This document shows, in pieces, positions 14,846 through 23,375 of a DNA stretch of 64,000 bases. The position numbers and the translations under genes were made by a program. How positions within the stretch are numbered: position 1 is the first letter of the stretch; every line of letters begins with the position of its first letter. Source of the DNA: ZC4RG30 sp039932715 (GTDB lineage Bacteria > Pseudomonadota > Gammaproteobacteria > Steroidobacterales > Steroidobacteraceae); contig JBDTPN010000004.1 of NCBI GenBank assembly GCA_039932715.1, positions 1 through 64,000 of the forward strand, read 5' to 3'. Below the pieces are notes generated by a model that did not search any database, had not been told where the DNA came from, and saw only the letters and a list, made by a program, of their open reading frames with translations.

Positions 14846-15349
14846 GTTCTTTTGCTGTCCAATTTGGGTGCCCAGCTTGAAGCCGATTCGATGGCTACGT
14901 GGTGGCGGCAGGGAATCGATGTACTCGATCAGCTCCTGATAGTACGAATTGGTCTTGAGAAACTCTCTGGCGCCGGGTGACTTCAAGAACTCCTGAAGCT
15001 CCACTTCATGGCGGCGCCACAATGGTTCTGGGCATGTGCCCTGAAGGAATTGATCGTAGAGATTCAAGAACAGATTGAGAAACGAACGAACGAGCCAGGA
15101 GTAGCTATAGGCCTCGGTTGCAGTCAGCCGCGAAAAATCAGCACATCCACGGTCGAGAATCTCTGCCAACTGTGGGTTTGCAGCCAGCATTCTGTTCAAC
15201 TCGTTGAATCCCACGATATTGCCATGGGTAATCGTCGCGTTGATTGCCTTCGAGTTTTGGCGCACCTGAACGACTAGGAAGACGATGGTGACCGCCACAA
15301 CCAGCGCGCCCACCACCTGTCCAATTGCACTGATTGCTTCCCAGTTCAT
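14840..15349 (-). CDS. cassette membrane protein, paralogue of the 2154-2624 product
   Basis: 169 residues from ATG at 15,349. MNWEAISAIGQVVGALVVAVTIVFLVVQVRQNSKAINA shows the single N-terminal helix and V-Q-x-RQN turn of a family that is common in environmental genomes and has no known role. The rest is helical (LNRMLAANPQLAEILDRGCADFSRLTATEAYSYSWLVRSFLNLF, then EFLKSPGAREFLKTNSYYQELIEYIDSLPPP). The stop codon is the attC core TAA. Confidence 0.8.
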   Translation of the reverse strand: MNWEAISAIGQVVGALVVAVTIVFLVVQVRQNSKAINATITHGNIVGFNELNRMLAANPQLAEILDRGCADFSRLTATEAYSYSWLVRSFLNLFLNLYDQFLQGTCPEPLWRRHEVELQEFLKSPGAREFLKTNSYYQELIEYIDSLPPPRSHRIGFKLGTQIGQQKNA

Positions 15350-15368
15350 GCACTCACCTCGCAAGGAC

Positions 15369-15503
15369 GCCTAACGGCCCACATCAGCGGCCGGGCGCCA
15401 ACGGATTGGCACGCGGGCGCGAATGACTTGATCGTGCACAGCACTTCCCCGCCCGCGGCCTAGCACTTTATCGGTCCCGGCCCGCTGTATGTGATTGTTA
15501 GGT
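15369..15503 (-). repeat. attC site (135 bp class) of the first cassette
   Basis: Boxes GCCTAAC (15,369-15,375) and GTTAGGT (15,497-15,503); the cassette nearest attI ends here. Confidence 0.92.
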
Positions 15504-15962
15504 GACACGGGACTCAAATTCATAAAGCGGCAGCGCCCTGTCTGGCACCCCAGGAATGGGCGCGAACCTTGACCCTGTACGCACGCCACCGTGTCGCTCA
15601 TAGAATCCTGCTGCATTGGGATCGGACGCCAAGTGAATGCGGGATGGGCCCGATTGATGCGCTGTGGACAGAGCGCTTCGAAGCAGTTGGGACCCCACAC
15701 CCTGACGCATCCGATCGGGCCGCACCCACAAATGCTCCAGCACCCAATCTGCGCCCTCGGCTTTCAACATGTAGAAGCCCACAACACTTCCCTGTTCCTC
15801 CGCTAGATAGAGTCGGTGACAAGCGATTATATCGGCGGTAATGGTCAGGTTAGAACGCCACCCCTCCAAAACGTCCGAGGCATAGCCGCAGGATGCCTTG
15901 GAGTCCATCGCAAGCCTGGTCAAGAGCGCCGCTTCCTCGGGTTGTGCGGAGCGAATACGCAA
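15498..15962 (-). CDS. GNAT-family N-acetyltransferase (first cassette)
   Basis: 154 residues. MRIRSAQPEEAALLTRLAMDSKASCGY opens a GNAT fold; LYLAEEQGSVVGFYML, the VLEHLWVRPDRMRQGVGSQLLRSAL acetyl-CoA loop (R-Q-G-V-G, about 86-90) and LASDPNAAGFYERHGG confirm it. Similar proteins are found in many integron arrays. Being next to attI it is the best placed cassette gene for expression from Pc. The TAA stop is given by the attC. Confidence 0.9.
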   Translation of the reverse strand: MRIRSAQPEEAALLTRLAMDSKASCGYASDVLEGWRSNLTITADIIACHRLYLAEEQGSVVGFYMLKAEGADWVLEHLWVRPDRMRQGVGSQLLRSALSTAHQSGPSRIHLASDPNAAGFYERHGGVRTGSRFAPIPGVPDRALPLYEFESRVT

Positions 15963-15967
15963 GTGTC

Positions 15968-16102
15968 ACCTAACTCTTAATTAGGGACGATAAACCGCGG
16001 CAGAGTAATGCCGCATTCGCACCGGATAACATGGTTGCGGACTCGCTATGTGCCTGTTTGTACTAGAGCACATGGCCAGGAATCCCGTCAAACATAGCCA
16101 GA
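15968..16102 (-). other. integron attI region
   Basis: Between the first cassette and the integrase start. The recombination core ACCTAAC (15,968-15,974 on +; GTTAGGT on the array strand) is where cassette sequence gives way to unique sequence. The region to 16,102 has no gene and should hold the integrase-binding sites, which I cannot map exactly. Confidence 0.75.
16062..16091 (-). promoter_or_regulatory. candidate cassette promoter Pc
   Basis: On the minus strand TTGACG (16,091-16,086) and TCTAGT (16,067-16,062) are 18 bp apart, five and four of six matches to the sigma70 hexamers. It reads through attI into the first cassette, where a Pc promoter would be expected. The -10 is only moderate. 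Confidence 0.5.
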
Positions 16103-17082
16103 ATGTTATGCCGCATGTCCGCTAAACCGCGACTGCTCGATCAGGTGCGCACGGCCATCCGGGTTCGGCATTACAGCTATCGCACCGAACAGCAGTATGT
16201 GGGGTGGATCCGACGTTACATAGTGTTCCACCACCTGCGCCATCCCTCCGAAATGGGCGCACCTGAGATCGAGTGCTTTCTCTCGCATCTCGCGCGCGAT
16301 CGCAATGTCTCGGCTTCGACACAGTCTAAGGCACTGGCGGCCCTTGTCTTCTCTATCGTCACGTGCTCGCGATGGAGGTGCCGTGGGTGGAGAACATTGT
16401 GCGAGCACGGCGGCCACAGCATCTGCCCGTAGTGCTTACCCGTCCGGAAGTGCGCCGCGTTCTGGCGGAGCTTTCTGGCGAGTATTCGCTGGTGGCGCGT
16501 CTGCTTTACGGCAGTGGCCTTCGCTTGCTGGAGGCGCTGCACCTGCGCGTAAGAGACCTGGATCTTGAACGCCAGCAACTGGTGGTGCGCGATGGCAAGG
16601 GCGCGAAGGATCGTGTCTCGGTGCTGCCCGCTTCCCTCGTGCAGCCATTGCGCGAGCAGATCGCGCGCGTTCGCTCGGCGCATGCCGAGGCAATTGCCCA
16701 CGGTTTCGGCGGAGTGGAATTGCCAGAGGCGCTCGAACGCAAATATCCGGGTGCGCACCTGGAACTGGGATGGCAATACGTCTTTCCCGCCAGAGGTCCC
16801 TCGCGCGCGCCCCGTGGCGGTGCCTGGCGCCGGCATCACCTTTATGAAGACTCCGTGCAACGCCAGGTCAAGGAGGCGGTGCGCCGCGCGAATATCCTCA
16901 AGCCCGCTTCATCGCACACCTTTCGGCACAGCTTCGCGACGCATCTGCTGGAGTCGGGCGCGGACATCCGCACAGTGCAGGAACTGCTGGGCCACGCCAG
17001 CGTCAAGACCACGCAGATCTACACTCATGTGCTCAACCGGGGCGGGCTGGGGGTCCGCAGCCCCCTGGATCTGCCCGAATAG
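16103..17082 (+). pseudogene. intI: integron integrase, frameshifted
   Basis: Tyrosine recombinase that inserts and excises cassettes by attI x attC and attC x attC exchange. The N-terminal SAM-like part (RTAIRVRHYSYRTEQQYVGWIRRYI) reads from ATG at 16,103 or 16,115 to about 16,350. The rest reads in the +1-shifted frame, picking up as LYRHVLAMEVPWVENIVRA at 16,351. One missing base near 16,349-16,352 explains this exactly, giving VF-LYRHVL as in intact relatives. The catalytic half is complete: R in GSGLRLLEAL, K in GKGAKDR, H..R in SSHTFRHSF, H in LLGHASV and Y in TQIYTHVL. The extra IntI-specific patch (RKYPGAHLELGWQYVFPA) is present, setting it apart from XerC/D. It could be a true pseudogene or a sequencing error. 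Confidence 0.88.
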
Positions 17083-17178
17083 AACTTGCCCGAACAGGTC
17101 TTCCCCCGGCTGGCGCGACAGGTTATCAGTCGCGATAATCCGTCGGCCCCAACGGGGGGCTGCTACAGGCGAAGCCTG

Positions 17179-19500
17179 ATGACTGATGTGCTGACTCCGG
17201 CGGAAAGCGCGCTGCGCGATTCCGCCCTCGATTACCACCGCCTGCCGGCGCCAGGAAAGATCTCGGTTTCGCCGACGAAGCCGTTGACCAACCAGCGTGA
17301 TCTCTCGCTGGCTTACTCCCCGGGCGTGGCCTATCCCTGCCTCGAGATCGCGGCGGATCCGCGCACGGCGGCGCTTTACACCTCGCGCGGCAACCTCGTG
17401 GGCGTGGTGACCAATGGCACTGCCGTGCTGGGCCTGGGCGACATCGGTCCGCTGGCGGCCAAGCCGGTGATGGAAGGCAAGGGCTGCCTGTTCAAGAAAT
17501 TCGCTGGCATCGAGGTGTTCGACATCGAGCTGGCCGAGCGTGATCCGGACAAATTGATCGACATGATCGCGGCGCTCGAGCCGACACTGGGTGGCATCAA
17601 CCTCGAAGACATCAAAGCGCCGGAGTGTTTCTACATCGAGCGCAAGCTCACCGAGCGCGTCAACATTCCGGTCTTCCATGACGACCAGCACGGCACGGCC
17701 ATCATTGCATCCGCGGCCATCATCAACGGCCTCGAACTGGTGGGAAAGAACATCGGCCAGGTTAAATTGGTGGTCTCCGGCGCAGGCGCTGCTGCCATCG
17801 CGGTGCTCGATCTTCTGGTGGACCTGGGCCTGACCCGCGCCAATGTCTACGCCTGCGATTCGAAGGGACTGATCTACGAAGGCCGTGGCGATTCCTTCAA
17901 CCCCGAGAAGGCGCGCTATTCGCAGAAGACTGCGCTGCGCACGCTGGCCGATGTCATGCCGGGCGCGGACGTATTCCTGGGTTGCTCCACCGGTGGTGTG
18001 CTGACGCAGGACATGGTGCGCGGCATGGCATCGCGCCCCATAATCCTTGCGCTTGCAAATCCGGAACCGGAGATCAGGCCCGAACTGGCCCGGGAAGCAA
18101 GGCCGGACTGCATCATTGCCACAGGTCGCTCGGACTACGCCAACCAGGTCAACAACGTTCTGTGCTTCCCCTACATCTTCCGTGGCGCACTGGACTGCGG
18201 CGCAACGAAGATTTCAGCCGAGATGAAACTTGCCTGCGTGAAGGAAATCTCGGAACTGGCCAAGGCGGCGGTCAGCGAGGAAGTGGCCAGCGCCTACGCG
18301 GGCCAGGAGCTGCAGTTCGGCGACGACTACATCATTCCCAAGCCTTTCGATTCGCGATTGATCCTGCGCATCGCGCCGGCAGTGGCAGCCGCTGCTGCAG
18401 CCTCGGGCGTTGCCACGCGACCCATCACGGACATGGATGCCTATCGCGCGCAGCTGACGCGCATGTTCTCGACCACCGGCATGCTGACGCGTCCGGTATT
18501 CACCGCGGCCAAGGCTTCGACGCGCAAGCGCGTGGCGCTGGCCGAGGGCGAGGATCCACGCGTATTGCGCGCGGCGCAAATTGCGCTGGATGAAGACCTG
18601 GCCACGCCTATCCTGATCGGCCGTCCCTCGGTAATCGAGGCGCGCATCGACAAGGCCGGCCTGCGCATGCGCCTGGGCAAGGACATCACATGCGTGAATC
18701 CGGATGACGATCCGCGCTTCCGCCATTATTGGCAGACCTATCACCACATCATGGGTCGACGTGGCATCAGTCCCGATGCAGCCAAGACAGCGGTGCATCG
18801 CTCCACCACCACCATTGCAACGCTGATGGTCAAGATGGGCGACGCGGACGGCATGCTCTGCGGCGTATACGGTCGCTTCGACGCACATCTTGCACACATC
18901 GAGGATGTGATCGGCCTGGGCGTGGGTGAATCTGCACTGGCAACGCTGAGCGCGCTGTCCACGGAAAAACGCACGCTGTTCATCGCCGACACTTACGTCA
19001 ACGAGTGTCCGTCGGCGGAATTGCTGGCGCGCATCGCGCTGCAGTCAGCCATCGAGGTGCGTCGCTTCGGCCTCACGCCCAAGGTGGCGTTCCTCTCGCA
19101 CTCCAACTACGGCTCATCGCGGCGCGAGTCGGCGACGCGCGCGCGCCAAGGCTACGAGGCGTTCCGGCGCCTGGCGCCGGATGTGGAATGCGATGGCGAG
19201 ATCCATGGGGATGCGGCGCTGCTGGAGGTCATCCGCAAGGACAACCTGATGGAAAGCCCGCTGCATGGCGAAGCCAACATACTGGTCTGTCCCAACATCG
19301 ATGCGGCCAATATCCTCTTCAATGTGTTGAAGGCGGTCAGTGCCGGAGCATCAACGGTAGGACCGATTCTCATGGGCTCGGCGGCGCCGGCACATGTGCT
19401 CACGCCTTCTTCGACCGTACGACGTGTGCTCAACATGATGGCGCTGGTGGCAGCGCAGGCAGGACAGCATGTGGTGCAATTGTCGGCGGCGAGGCGCTAG
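17179..19500 (+). CDS. maeB: NADP-dependent malic enzyme with phosphotransacetylase-like domain
   Basis: 773 residues. Oxidatively decarboxylates malate to pyruvate with NADP+, supplying NADPH and linking the TCA cycle to gluconeogenesis. ATG at 17,179 is chosen because homologues begin near MTDVLTPAE; the frame is open further upstream. The malic domain fills about 1-430 (LAYSPGVAYPCL, NGTAVLGLGDIGPLA, FKKFAGIEVFDIEL, HDDQHGTA at about 160, and the nucleotide loop SGAGAAAIAVLDLL). A phosphate acetyltransferase-like domain (about 440-773, VALAEGEDPRVLRAAQ to the C terminus) is thought to bind regulators such as acetyl-CoA and lacks enzyme activity in studied members. It lies right after the integrase, so it forms the chromosomal flank of the integron. 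Confidence 0.96.
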   Translation: MTDVLTPAESALRDSALDYHRLPAPGKISVSPTKPLTNQRDLSLAYSPGVAYPCLEIAADPRTAALYTSRGNLVGVVTNGTAVLGLGDIGPLAAKPVMEGKGCLFKKFAGIEVFDIELAERDPDKLIDMIAALEPTLGGINLEDIKAPECFYIERKLTERVNIPVFHDDQHGTAIIASAAIINGLELVGKNIGQVKLVVSGAGAAAIAVLDLLVDLGLTRANVYACDSKGLIYEGRGDSFNPEKARYSQKTALRTLADVMPGADVFLGCSTGGVLTQDMVRGMASRPIILALANPEPEIRPELAREARPDCIIATGRSDYANQVNNVLCFPYIFRGALDCGATKISAEMKLACVKEISELAKAAVSEEVASAYAGQELQFGDDYIIPKPFDSRLILRIAPAVAAAAAASGVATRPITDMDAYRAQLTRMFSTTGMLTRPVFTAAKASTRKRVALAEGEDPRVLRAAQIALDEDLATPILIGRPSVIEARIDKAGLRMRLGKDITCVNPDDDPRFRHYWQTYHHIMGRRGISPDAAKTAVHRSTTTIATLMVKMGDADGMLCGVYGRFDAHLAHIEDVIGLGVGESALATLSALSTEKRTLFIADTYVNECPSAELLARIALQSAIEVRRFGLTPKVAFLSHSNYGSSRRESATRARQGYEAFRRLAPDVECDGEIHGDAALLEVIRKDNLMESPLHGEANILVCPNIDAANILFNVLKAVSAGASTVGPILMGSAAPAHVLTPSSTVRRVLNMMALVAAQAGQHVVQLSAARR

Positions 19501-19502
19501 CC

Positions 19503-20018
19503 CTACTCGCCTTCCCAGTAATCCAGCCCGGTGCCTTCGCGATCTATGTGCCGCAGTACGCGCTGGGATCCATCGGGTTGCTTCCTGCGCAAAATCGCGC
19601 CGAACTTGCCTGAATCCGGATATTCGACGATCTCCGGCGTGACCAGCGTGCTCACGGCCAGGTAGCGCAATTCCTCGCTTCCGGTATTGATTATCTGGTG
19701 TGCCACTTCCGGACCGCCAGGCGGATTGGCGATGAAGTCCCCGACGCGCAGCGTGAACCGCTCGTCGCCAATGCGCAGCTCACCACTGCCACTGACGATG
19801 AAAAACATCTCTTCAGTGGCGTGATGGTTGTGCAACGGAAAGGCGCGCATGCCCGGCGGCACGGCAGTGATGTTGTAGCCCAGCAGCTGCGCGCCGATGC
19901 GCGAACCCACCGGCGCCAGCTTCGAGGCAAACCGCTGCGCCGCGTCGCCCGTCGGCTTGAACATGGGCTGCATGTCATCGAGCGAAATCTCGTCGATGTT
20001 CACGATGCACCTGGTCAT
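19503..20018 (-). CDS. cupin-domain protein
   Basis: 171 residues. One cupin barrel: MRAFPLHNHHATEEMFFIVSGSGELRIGDE (motif 1, HNHH...E) and VGDFIANPPGGPEVAHQIINTGSEELRYLAVS (motif 2). The two-motif layout with PEIVEYPDSGKFGA after the barrel is the pattern of COG3837-like proteins, which are uncharacterised. The ends lie close to the tail of maeB (convergent; two bases between stops), so the two share a terminator region. Confidence 0.88.
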   Translation of the reverse strand: MTRCIVNIDEISLDDMQPMFKPTGDAAQRFASKLAPVGSRIGAQLLGYNITAVPPGMRAFPLHNHHATEEMFFIVSGSGELRIGDERFTLRVGDFIANPPGGPEVAHQIINTGSEELRYLAVSTLVTPEIVEYPDSGKFGAILRRKQPDGSQRVLRHIDREGTGLDYWEGE

Positions 20019-20069
20019 GGCCGCCCCCTCGACTCAACCTTGAGTCGTGCGATGAGGCGGCCATTATGC

Positions 20070-21779
20070 TCAGTCGCTGTCGTGGTGACCATCGTCCTCT
20101 GAGCAGAAGCCCTTGTTGGGAATTGATGGCAGGAATCGCGTCACATAGAGGTGGCGCAGCACCACCGCGCGTGCGCGCAGCTCGCCGATGCGATTGGCGA
20201 TATCCCGTGACGGCGTGCTGGTCGGGATGTTGCTGATTAACGGATCCAGCCCGTAAGACAGGAAGTACTGGCAGAACTGCCGCAATCCGTAGTCATGGTG
20301 GACGTCCTTGAACGCGCCTTCGACGCAAAGACCCAGTTTGATCAACCCAATGTCCCAGTTGACCTTGAGCACTGCGCACTGGGCGGCAGTCAGCGGCGGC
20401 GCCACGGTTGAAGATTGGTCCGCCTGCTTGCAGGCCAAGTCCCTGAGCGCGTACCCCAAGTCGTTGTACAGGGACTGCGTCAGCCGCGCGAACATCGCGT
20501 CATTGTTAACCGTAAGCTTGGGTGTAAGCGAAATGATGGTCGGTGCGTAGGTATCCGGCGCGACTTCCAGGTCATAGGGGAGCAACGACATGCGCGCGTA
20601 CTCACCCTTGACCGAACCGCAGCCGGAGTTGGCTAGCGAGTCGATGTATTTTCCGCCGACGCTGACGTAGGTCTCGGATACTGACGTGGTGACATCCCAC
20701 TTGAGCAGGTCGTCGGTGGGCAGGCAGCCCAGGCTGGACTCATCGCCTTCGAGGCCCGGCACGTTGTATTCGCCGCCGAATGTGCCCGTGTAATGCACGT
20801 TGGGGTTGAGGACTACGAACATCGCGCCGAACAGGAACGAATTATTCTGCTGCCCGCGATACTGGCGTGACACCAGCAGCTTGGGCAGACCCTTGGGTGC
20901 AACGCCACTGTTGTCGAATGAACTGGTGACGTCCTTGGGCAGCAACGGTGTGACGTTGAGATACAGGGCCGCAGGAGACAAGGCTCCCGGGGACAGGCCT
21001 GTGTTCGTAAAGCCATTGGGTCCGAAGGTGATGTCAAAGGTGGTGCCATTGGGATGCACACCCACCACCACGCCGGGCTTCGAAGCACACAGCGTGCGCT
21101 TGGAGGCAGGGAATCCCTCTTTGAAGGCATAGCGACAATCCGGAATGTCCTTCACCCGGAATACGGTGGCGTTGAAGCTGCTTCCTTCGGCCAGTTTGAT
21201 CTGCGACAACTGCGCCGCGGGATGACCCGTGCTGTCATTGATGATGGCGCACTTGAGGCCGCAGGCACGCAGGTCGATGCCGGTGCCAGGAGCAACCGAC
21301 ACGCCAATGATGGGAAAGGTTCCTGATGAATCCTTGGTCAGCAGCGTCAAATCTACGCCGCCATTTTGCTGGTTGACCAGCGAAGTGAATGACGTGCCAT
21401 TCGGCACCTGCGACGAACCCGGCTCGCCATCCACCAGCAGGCAGAAGATGCGGCTCTCGCGCCCCAGTCGCTTGAAGGCCAGGATTTCCTCATTGACCCA
21501 GCGCGATTTGGCCGAGGCCATGGAACAGATGGCGATCTGGAACTGCGACTGGTCAAGCGCGCGCGTCAGTGTCTCGCCCAGGTTGGTGGCGGTGGCCAAC
21601 TCGTCACGGTCGCGAAAAATGGGCGCGAATCGCGGCGGTATCAGGCCGTGCGGAGATTCCTTGCCCACCAGCCGCTTGGGCACGCGGTAGGTTTCCAGCG
21701 ACTTGTGCAGCCATGACGCCCAGCGCTCGTCGCGGTGGCTGTAGCTGATGAATGCGCGATATTAATAATCGGTGAACAT
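20070..21779 (-). pseudogene. TIR-domain protein, premature stop at codon 6, with an unusual C-terminal half
   Basis: From ATG at 21,779 the frame reads MFTDY, then TAA (21,762-21,764), then YRAFISYSHRDERWASWLHK into an otherwise open 537-codon frame that begins with a GTG at 21,683. The FISYSHRDERW opening, FRDRDELATATNLGETLTRALDQSQFQIAICS and SAKSRWVNEEILAFKRLGRE belong to a bacterial TIR domain; the catalytic glutamate of NAD-cleaving TIRs falls in the WVNEE part. After about residue 97 of the long frame the sequence changes to a Ser/Thr/Asn/Gly-rich stretch with several cysteine pairs, like an exported protein, and I cannot match it to a known TIR partner. It lies 12 bp after the SLOG gene, in the same direction. 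It may be a decayed or mis-fused gene, or use an internal start. Confidence 0.75.
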
Positions 21780-21791
21780 CAGCGCCGGCGG

Positions 21792-23282
21792 CTAATGTGA
21801 TTCGCTAAAACTGGCCAGCGAGTGCCACTCGATGACTTCCTGCAGCAATGCACGCTCAGTGCGCAGCACCACGCGCTCCAGGCTGTTCCAGGTGCTGCAA
21901 TAGGAAATCTGCGCGCGACTGGCTTCCAGGGTCCTTTGCATGTCGCGATATCTTGCGACACGGCGCTGCAGATCATTGATGGAGATGACGGAGATGGTGG
22001 CCGCCGCCGCCACGGGCAGGCAGATGGGCAGGAAGTCGAACACCGTGTGCTGCAGCCAATCTGGCACATGCACGTGGCTGCTGAGCGTCAACGCATAGAT
22101 GGTGACGCACACCATGGCCATGATGGTGGCCAGCCAGAACACCTGGCGCAGGCGGTGCAGCAGTGGCAATGCATGTCGTTCCTGGCGCCGGTAATACTTG
22201 AGTTGATCCTCGATGCGCTGTTCGCGATAGATGCGCTGGAACTCTGCAATCGGAACCGGGTGCACGGCTGCCGCGCGTCCGTGCAATATGCGCAGTGAAC
22301 GCGCTAGGTGATGCACCACGGGCAGGTCGAGATCCTGCAGCAAGTTGGTGGCGCGCGGCAATCCCCATGTGGCCAGCGCCGAGCGACAGAACTCTGCGGC
22401 CAGCCGGCACTTGACCCAGCTGCGTTCTGAATGCATGCGTCGACGCAGAACCAGTGCGACCGCTACACCCGACCCCAAACACAGCAACTTGGTCCATGCC
22501 AGTGAGGCCAGGTGCAATCCATACGCCAGGCTCGCCGCCGCTATCATTGTGGCCAGCACGTGCACCAGTACGGTGGACACCGTCATGCGGCGCACGCCGG
22601 GTGCGCTTTTCGTGGCTGCATAATCGCACTTTTGCTGGAACGCGAAAACTTCATCGGGAGCGTGGAAGGGATTCTCGCCCCAGGTGCGCGCGTCGGGCAG
22701 GCGATTGAGGCTCATCAACTCCGGCTCGCGCGTATTGAGCGCGCCCCAGTTCTCTACGCGACGCTCACCGGTGGTCGCATCAATGATGAGTATGGGCCTG
22801 CTGATCGAGCGCGCGTATTCCACCACTTCGGCCGTGCCGCCGCGTCCGCGCGCGGCCTCACCGTCCCACACAGCCAGCAAAAGGTCCGATCCGTTGACGG
22901 TCTCCATGCCGCAATCGAGATAGGCGTCATCGCGCAATCCTTCATCATCATTGCTGATCTGCAAGTGCTCGGCCTTGATCAGCAGCCCTTGCACTTCCTT
23001 CCACTGCTCGGGCGTGAAGTCGCGCGAGAATTCCGCATGCGGCAGCGGCAGGATGGCATGCCAGGCCAGGCCTCGCTTCAGCGCCTGGCGCACGAACAGC
23101 TGGTCGCCGCCCTCGGCTATCGAAGACAGCACCACCCATTCGCCCAGCGCTTCACGTTTGAGGAAATCCAGTGCCTCAGTAATGGCGCCGCCGATGAGCT
23201 GCGGATCTGCTATCTGCCGGTGGCCAGTGAAACCAACGATATGAAACAGGGGCAGCTGGCTTGGGGCGTCGGAATTCACCAT
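21792..23282 (-). CDS. SLOG-domain protein with a C-terminal four-helix membrane (SLATT/DUF4231-like) module
   Basis: 496 residues. The N-terminal part (about 10-190) has the Rossmann-like SLOG pattern: IVGFTGHRQIADPQ, SSIAEGGDQLFVRQALKRGL and SDLLLAVWDGEAARGRGGTAEVVEYAR. SLOG domains bind or make nucleotide ligands. The C-terminal part has two pairs of membrane helices (about 230-285 and 385-430) with RSWVKCRLAAEFCRSALATWGL between them and DLQRRVARYRDMQRTLEASRAQISYCSTWNSLERVVLRTERALLQEVIEWHSLA after them; this is the W-x-x-x-R..AE..RS and tail pattern of SLATT-type pore modules. In published sequence analyses such proteins, next to TIR proteins, were predicted to be nucleotide-triggered membrane effectors. 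It lies 93 bp after atpC. Confidence 0.8.
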   Translation of the reverse strand: MVNSDAPSQLPLFHIVGFTGHRQIADPQLIGGAITEALDFLKREALGEWVVLSSIAEGGDQLFVRQALKRGLAWHAILPLPHAEFSRDFTPEQWKEVQGLLIKAEHLQISNDDEGLRDDAYLDCGMETVNGSDLLLAVWDGEAARGRGGTAEVVEYARSISRPILIIDATTGERRVENWGALNTREPELMSLNRLPDARTWGENPFHAPDEVFAFQQKCDYAATKSAPGVRRMTVSTVLVHVLATMIAAASLAYGLHLASLAWTKLLCLGSGVAVALVLRRRMHSERSWVKCRLAAEFCRSALATWGLPRATNLLQDLDLPVVHHLARSLRILHGRAAAVHPVPIAEFQRIYREQRIEDQLKYYRRQERHALPLLHRLRQVFWLATIMAMVCVTIYALTLSSHVHVPDWLQHTVFDFLPICLPVAAAATISVISINDLQRRVARYRDMQRTLEASRAQISYCSTWNSLERVVLRTERALLQEVIEWHSLASFSESH

Positions 23283-23375
23283 GCGTCCTTAAGCCGCAGG
23301 TCTTACATTGGCATTGGGAAACTGGCGGCGACTGAGCATGGCCCTACTCTGGCCGGGCCCAGGGCGATTAGTCAA

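Noticed and set aside
300..15503. CRISPR array from the regularly repeated elements
   Set aside because: Repeats are 87-135 bp, differ from each other and separate full genes; they are attC sites, not CRISPR repeats.
16051..16072. LexA (SOS) box before intI
   Set aside because: A CTGT half-site is present at 16,054-16,057, but the matching ACAG is missing at the required spacing (GAGC instead).
23283..23375. Terminator after atpC
   Set aside because: A GGCCC/GGGCC hairpin is possible, but there is no T run, so I cannot support an intrinsic terminator; read-through into the SLOG gene is possible.
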